This document shows, in pieces, positions 7,239 through 10,704 of a stretch of DNA of 10,704 nucleotides. The stretch is from Hemicentrotus pulcherrimus. Taxonomy: Eukaryota; Echinodermata; Echinoidea; Camarodonta; Strongylocentrotidae. The stretch lies in contig BEXV01005693.1 of assembly GCA_003118195.1 (NCBI GenBank), positions 2,270 through 12,973 of the forward strand. Reading direction: 5' to 3'. The notes beneath the pieces are model-generated. The model worked only from the letters and a program-made list of their open reading frames with translations. It had not been told where the DNA came from and did no database searches. The translations under genes were made by a program, and so were the position numbers. Within the stretch, counting starts at the first letter, position 1. Each line of letters starts with the position of its first letter.

Positions 7239-7269
7239 TACATGTACATGTACATGTATGTATGTATGT
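7239..7269 (+). repeat. (TACATG)n-(TATG)n microsatellite
   Basis: Three TACATG units are followed by three TATG units. It may be an expansion of the TACATGTA palindrome scattered through the window. Confidence 0.85.
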
Positions 7270-7369
7270 CCATGACAAAGTATGTCATCTGCTTTTTTTT
7301 TTTTTAAACTGATAAAGAATCACATCAGTTGTGCAGACATGACATTTGTGAGATATAGAAAAGGACATG

Positions 7370-7650
7370 AACACAAGGGAGATTTTAGAGAGACAAATGA
7401 AAAGAGATTCTGTCTAGAGGATTAGAGATGCAGAGATCTAGAAAGAGAAAATAAAGAATGGCAGAAATATAGACCTGACATATTAAAGAAATCCATGAAA
7501 AGGGTTTTTGAGATACTTTTGTAAAAGGAAATAAAAAGAGAAGATTAAAGAGATAGAAACAAAAAGAGATACACACACATGAAGAGGTTACAGAGAGAAG
7601 CACTGCAAGTGGATAGAAAAGAGACGAGAAAGAAAAAGAGAGAAGCTTCA
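7370..7650 (+). repeat. Purine-rich tract with AGAGAT-like units
   Basis: Degenerate AGAGAT/AAGAGA words recur over about 280 bases (for example near 7386, 7425, 7546, 7563 and 7636). It is low-complexity sequence, probably a decayed GA-type satellite. The strand bias is opposite to the pyrimidine tract 300 bases upstream. The 108-codon minus-strand ORF here (7385-7711) is Leu/Phe-rich for this reason and is not supported. Confidence 0.5.
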
Positions 7651-7693
7651 CCAGTTCACCGTCACCATAAATCTCACCAACAAATAGACATAC

Positions 7694-7784
7694 CTGCAGG
7701 CAGGCAGGCACTCAGCTTTCTTGCCTTTCTAACCTTTGCCAACCAGTTGTGATGGATGAGCGCGGCTTGTTGAGTTTTATGTCT
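7694..7784 (-). other. Candidate internal exon (91 nt), minus-strand reading
   Basis: On the minus strand TTTTTCTTTCTTCCCAG is a very good acceptor and CTGCAG|GTATGTC a very good donor. The 91 bases between them are open in exactly one frame, reading RHKTQQAALIHHNWLAKV then RKARKLSACLPA plus one base of a split codon; the other two frames have stops. The basic, Ala/Leu-rich peptide could be helical, but no family is recognised. The plus strand offers a competing exon at 7747-7803, and both cannot be coding in the overlap unless two genes are nested. The segment is GC-richer than its flanks. Confidence 0.27.
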
Positions 7785-7803
7785 CTGGGAAGAAAGAAAA
7801 ATG
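7747..7803 (+). other. Candidate internal exon (57 nt), plus-strand reading
   Basis: The plus strand shows CTTTCTTGCCTTTCTAACC then TTTGCCAACCAG, a long pyrimidine tract and acceptor, followed by an open frame VMDERGLLSFMSLGRKKN to an AATG|GTATTG donor. The frame stays open past the donor to about 7868. Incoming and outgoing phases (two bases in, one base out) fit the alternative 8982 acceptor of the gene model at 8927-9318, so it could be an upstream exon of that gene. It conflicts with the minus-strand exon candidate covering the same DNA. Confidence 0.22.
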
Positions 7804-7869
7804 GTATTGGGAAGAAAGAAAAAACATTGGATTTGTTAGTTTTTTGCTATTCACATCAAGTTCATTGAA

Positions 7870-8218
7870 CCTGGAGTTGAAGAGGAATAGCCCCGATCCC
7901 TTGCAGTTCAGCTTCTTCTTTTTTTTCCATCTTTTTTTTTTCTACAATTTTTCCTCTCATTTGGTCGTTGTTGTGACCCTGTTGACTGTTACAAGGTTCC
8001 TTGCAAATTTAGAGCCCTCTCAGTTTGCAAGATACTATAATTATACTGTGCATGGGCATGGGATGAATAACGACACACTTTCCAATAATGCTTTATTCTT
8101 TATATCTCTTTATGCAATTTGCTTCTCATATACCTTGATGTAATATGCCTTGATACTATTGACAATCATAACTCAATCTTAAAAACTAATTGTACATGTA
8201 AAACTGTAGCCTCTAATC
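7870..8218. other. T-rich non-coding stretch
   Basis: The 99-codon plus-strand ORF at 7844-8143 is Phe-rich from T runs near 7912-7945 and is not supported. Nothing else is recognised. Confidence 0.45.
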
Positions 8219-8249
8219 TAGGCGGAGTGCCGAGCTTTTTTTCTTTGCT

Positions 8250-8466
8250 GCTAGACTAACCTTAAGCAGAACGTCTGATAAGGCGAGACTACGAACAGTG
8301 GGCCGCGAAGCGGCTCACCGCTTATACTCACTGGTCTAGCTATGAGGTTTTTCGTAACGAAAAACTGCCATGGATTCATGGTCGATAATAAAAAAAACAA
8401 CGACTAAAGCTAGACCAGTGAGAATAGGCGTAGAATGAGTACGGTAACCAGTTTTACCATACTCAT
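8250..8466. repeat. Cluster of nested and adjacent hairpins; possible MITE remnant or structured RNA
   Basis: Several good stems are packed into about 215 bases. GTGGGCCGC/GCGGCTCAC with loop GAA lies at 8298-8318 (9 bp with one G-T pair). CGCTTATACTCACTGGTCTA and following GCT at 8319-8341 pair with 8408-8430 (21 of 23 bases). They enclose GTTTTTCG-TAA-CGAAAAAC at 8347-8365. ATGAGTACGGTAA pairs with TTACCATACTCAT at 8435-8466 (12 of 13, loop of 6). GCTAGAC at 8250-8256 can also pair with GTCTAGC at 8334-8340, giving alternative folds. No coding frame or terminal target duplication is evident. Confidence 0.55.
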
Positions 8467-8848
8467 CTTTCCCAATAGAATGTACATGTAGTGTTATAAA
8501 AGTCGTTGGGAAAACAAAAAATGAAATTTTGATTTCCAATCATAAATATCTTGATAATCAGACAGGCGATCGGCTTGTGAAGGTCATTGGGTTCCTGACT
8601 TACCTAAAGGTTTATAATTATGATTGCAGCATGAGCTTAATCCAGGATTTTGTTCCAGAATCTGAGGCAGTGTTACTGAGTCACTTTAACAATTTGCGAA
8701 TAATTTTATATTGCAAAATTTTCTGGTTTCGCAAAAAGGAAAAATGACCACTGTTGCATTCACAAGCTACATGTCCATGTTTGTTTGTTTTTACCCCCTT
8801 TGCAATTCGCTTATGAAACATTTTACCACTATCATTTTTTGAAAGGTT
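8467..8848. other. No confident gene
   Basis: A 72-codon plus-strand ORF (8529-8747) contains the protein-like stretch SLIQDFVPESEAVLLSHFNN. The antisense strand offers a short open segment ending TTTAG|GTAAGT near 8606. The two readings contradict each other and neither is called. Confidence 0.4.
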
Positions 8849-8881
8849 ACATTGGTTGGTAATAGTTTCTACAACCAATGT
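8849..8881 (+). other. Perfect 10-bp hairpin stem
   Basis: ACATTGGTTG (8849-8858) pairs exactly with CAACCAATGT (8872-8881) around a 13-nt loop. CCAAT/ATTGG words lie in both arms and sit about 45 bases upstream of the ATG at 8927, so CCAAT-type promoter sites are possible. This is not established. Confidence 0.35.
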
Positions 8882-8926
8882 GAATACATACGTTAAAAGC
8901 AGGACTTTCAACTCATTGCTACTCTA

Positions 8927-9318
8927 ATGCAACACCCTTCCACAATTCAAAGCTTTCAAATATTTGTGTTTCCTGCTTTAGCAGCTAGTCTTCCGTTCAC
9001 TTTTCTAGCTGAGTGTGGACAACACTTCCCCAATCACTTCCGCCACCAAGCAAAGCTTGGGAAGTTTGGACATTTTCTACATACATGTAAGTCAAGTTCA
9101 TTCCAACTTCACTGTATCAAGCTGTCTTCAATACCGGTATACAGTGTACATGTACTTGCTTTCTCATTCAATTTTTTTTTTTCTTACTTTAAGAAGTTAT
9201 GATACAGCACGAAGATAAAATCTTCTGTGAACCAATAAAAAAAGACAATGATCCGTCCATAAATTATGTTTACGTTTCAAGTCACAAAATAACTGAATCA
9301 CAATTGCAACAACAATAA
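8927..9318 (+). CDS. Candidate two-exon small secreted protein (join 8927-9086, 9197-9318)
   Basis: Exon 1 opens at ATG 8927 and runs to ACAT|GTAAGT (last base 9086). A 110-base intron ends in a run of ten T's, then CTTACTTTAAGAAG, a NAGNAG acceptor. Exon 2 (from 9197) completes the split codon as TTT and runs to TAA at 9316-9318, giving 93 residues. Use of the first AG (exon from 9194) would make TAA at the junction, so the second is required. Residues about 11-27 (IFVFPALAASLPFTFLA) are hydrophobic like a signal peptide with a plausible cleavage before ECGQ. Residues about 30-54 are His/Lys/Phe-rich; the rest is hydrophilic, with acidic stretches and a Gln-rich end. Two Cys follow the predicted signal. 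The start context is weak. An alternative is that 8982-9086 is an internal exon (acceptor TTTCCTGCTTTAG). No family is recognised. Confidence 0.33.
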
Positions 9319-9388
9319 GTTTTTAAAACATGCTGAATTTTCTGTCAAAACAAACAGTTTTAGATCCATATAACAATTTAATATTGAC
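9319..9388. other. AT-rich spacer
   Basis: This is the short AT-rich stretch between the candidate gene and the MITE. AACAATAAG at the stop codon is only a weak polyadenylation-like word, and AATAAA occurs only inside exon 2 near 9233. Confidence 0.35.
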
Positions 9389-9551
9389 CTGGGCCCTGTT
9401 ACGTAAAATTTACCATTGATGGTACATGTAACTTTGCCATCAATATCAACTAACATGGCAACATCACTCATCAGGCAATCAATTCAAGGTTTCCATTGAA
9501 AAGTTAACATCAATGGTAAGTTTTATTCAGTGGGAGGGGGGGGGGTCCCAG
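9389..9551. mobile_element. MITE-like foldback element (163 bp)
   Basis: The left end CTGGGCCCTGTTACGTAAAA and the reverse complement of the right end (CTGGGACCCC..., then ACTGAATAAAACTTACC) are related. The inner parts 9405-9421 and 9508-9524 match in 16 of 17 bases (AAAATTTACCATTGATG). A second inner pair, TTGCCAT (9434-9440) and ATGGCAA (9455-9461), and repeated CCATTGATGG words make it highly self-complementary. The right end is expanded by a run of ten G's (about 9536-9545). I could not find a clear target duplication. The family is not named here. Confidence 0.6.
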
Positions 9552-9910
9552 ATGAAGTTGGAAAAATGAACAAAAACATGAAACAATGCATATCAAGGAA
9601 AAACATATTTTGACCCTCTCACAACAATGCATTTACAAACTATCTTGTATGCTTCCTTTACACATAAAACTAAACAAATAACCAGAACTACTATCCCTAA
9701 GTCGTGTACATATATTCTATTGTCAAAAACATTGAAAGGTCATGCTTATACATGTATGCATGCTTTTTTGCACAAATACAGGTACAGCATATGATTCATA
9801 CACACATACGTACCTGCACAATATCTGTGGAATAGATCAGATACTGCAGGGTTGAGATACTAACGAGTCCTCAGAAATTGGCTCTCCTGGCTCAAGAGAG
9901 GGCAGTTTAT
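9552..9910. other. Non-coding stretch
   Basis: No gene is seen. On the minus strand GTGCAG|GTACGT near 9812-9820 is a strong donor, preceded by CCTGCAG and a 30-base open segment. This would be a micro-exon and is not called, but it lies just downstream of the exon candidate at 9911-10135 in the same direction. Confidence 0.4.
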
Positions 9911-10135
9911 TTATTCAACAACCAATTGACCTTTTTTCCCTACTTGAGAAGCAATAGAGCAAGGGCTGGATGGCTCTTCTAGTATTGCAGTATCCACACA
10001 GACTGCGCTGTAATGCAGTGTCTGAAAGTCTGAAACATTGTACAGTTGTAGGGAGACCTGTTTGTCTCGATTAGTACATGTAGATTGTAACTCTGTATGT
10101 AGTTTCCCATGATTATCAAATGAATCAGCAGACAG
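9911..10135 (-). other. Candidate coding exon (74 codons to stop)
   Basis: On the minus strand ACTTTTGTATCAG is an acceptor-like site before an open frame of 74 codons ending in TAA at 9911-9913. The sequence contains SADSFDNHGKLHTELQ, VSLQLYNVSDFQTLHY and AILEEPSSPCSIASQ; its balanced composition of acidic, polar and hydrophobic residues looks like real protein. After the stop the next frame continues with LPSLEPGEPISEDSLV, so a frameshifted or spliced continuation is possible. The uninterrupted ORF extends upstream to 10420 only because it runs through the transposon copy at 10182. AATAAA words overlap the stop. No family is recognised. Confidence 0.25.
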
Positions 10136-10181
10136 CTGATACAAAAGTGTTGGGTTCATTATATTTTGAAATAAGAGACAG

Positions 10182-10704
10182 TACCGTAATAAACGTTGTA
10201 TTAACCGCCCTCTTGTATTAACCGCACCCCTCTTTTTCGGCCTTCCAAAAAAAACCAAAAAAAAAATTTTGAGATGACGGCGGGATACGAACCCGGGCCG
10301 ACACATGTAGATTGGCACCCCAAGCCAGCGCCTTAGACAGCGCGGCCATCGCGCATCGATGCCATATCCAGCAGTTTTTTGTAATCTATACATTGAAATG
10401 GAGTCAAATGGCGACTTCAAATGCTGGATCCTTCGCAGCAGGTCGTTAAACAGCCCCTTCTTTTACTTCTGCAATGTTTTGGCACGAACTTAGATCAAGA
10501 TCTATTGGCATATGTTGTTGTTAGAAGATTATTTTCGTCTTCATGTCAACAATGCAAGACAAAATTGTCGGTAAATGTGTGGAAATATCCTGTACCATTG
10601 GTAGTCCCATATGTTCAAATTCGTGCTGGTTTTGACTTACTTTTTGTTTTGTTTTTGGGTGCAACGTGCATAAACCGCACCCCCGACTTTGACATTTTTT
10701 TGGC
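10182..10704. mobile_element. TIR element with tRNA-like module, subfamily 2 (copy B, cut by window end)
   Basis: The left terminus TACCGTAATAAACGTTGTAT and following CCGCCCTC...CCGCACCCC block align base for base in length with the 60-bp terminus of copy A but are clearly diverged, and match the fragment at 5662-5737. The internal section 10370-10650 aligns with 5965-6260, for example GATCAAGATCTAT, CGTCTTCATGTCA and AATGCAAG. Copy B has a small insertion near 10428-10443 and lacks about 27 bases present in copy A near 6187-6213. The right TIR falls beyond the window; CCGCACCCCCGACTTTGACA near 10675 shows it is close. Confidence 0.78.
10273..10355 (-). repeat. tRNA-Leu-like module, better preserved copy
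   Basis: On the minus strand the module has TGGCCGCGCTGTCTAAGGCG (A box and D arm), an anticodon-like hairpin TGGC-TTGGGGT-GCCA, and a B box GGTTCGTATCC in a T arm with four good pairs. The 7-base loop has T before GGG, a position-34-36 triplet that would read as a Pro anticodon, although the body looks leucine-type. Acceptor ends do not pair. Directly downstream is a run of ten T's on the minus strand, a ready Pol III terminator. It is a promoter-bearing fossil and not a functional tRNA. Confidence 0.68.

Noticed and set aside
7385..7711. 108-codon minus-strand ORF
   Set aside because: It is Leu/Phe/Ser-rich from a purine-rich low-complexity tract; its 5' end overlaps a better donor site (CAG|GTATGT).
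7844..8143. 99-codon plus-strand ORF
   Set aside because: It is dominated by Phe from T runs and has no coherent domain.
8250..8466. Helitron 3' end or tRNA cloverleaf
   Set aside because: No CTRR terminus follows the hairpin, and no A/B boxes are present.
8529..8747. 72-codon plus-strand ORF and an antisense segment with a perfect GTAAGT donor
   Set aside because: The two readings conflict and neither has both a good acceptor and a donor.
1..10704. CRISPR array, rRNA, bacterial operon or viral genes
   Set aside because: There are no regularly spaced direct repeats, no rRNA-like blocks, and no long ORFs or ribosome-binding-site layout.

Overview
The window looks like nuclear DNA of a multicellular eukaryote and is mostly non-coding. 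It is AT-rich, full of microsatellites and transposon remnants, and has no long open frames or prokaryotic gene layout. The palindrome TACATGTA occurs about 18 times (counted by eye). Together with the transposon mix this suggests a marine invertebrate such as an echinoderm, mollusc or lancelet. That placement is an inference; no host gene was recognised.

The clearest content is mobile DNA. (1) At 997-2773 lies a non-autonomous hAT-type foldback element. It has a perfect 13-bp terminal inverted repeat, an 8-bp target duplication (ATGTGGAG, fitting the hAT pattern nTnnnnAn), and about 1.35 kb of near-palindrome inside. (2) A terminal-inverted-repeat family occurs four times: an end fragment at 1-89, an end fragment at 5662-5737, a complete copy at 5760-6353, and a copy at 10182-10704 cut by the window edge. 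The complete copy and the edge-cut copy each carry a tRNA-Leu-like module with A and B boxes on the minus strand. (3) A 163-bp MITE-like foldback sits at 9389-9551, and a dense hairpin cluster at 8250-8466.

Protein-coding evidence is weak. The best model is a plus-strand two-exon small gene, 8927-9086 joined to 9197-9318. It would encode about 93 residues with a signal-peptide-like start, a His/Lys-rich middle and an acidic tail. Other exon-like segments have splice-like borders and open frames but lie on both strands and form no single confident gene: 261-352 (+), 537-598 (-), 4064-4175 (-), 5330-5393 (-), 7694-7803 (either strand) and 9911-10135 (-). They could be parts of one or more genes whose introns host the transposons, or chance.

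The remaining stretches are AT-rich sequence with simple repeats. The most notable is a (TC)n/(TTTCTC)n polypyrimidine tract at 6943-7080. A GC-richer, CpG-containing block at 3430-3830 stands out as possible regulatory or first-exon DNA.
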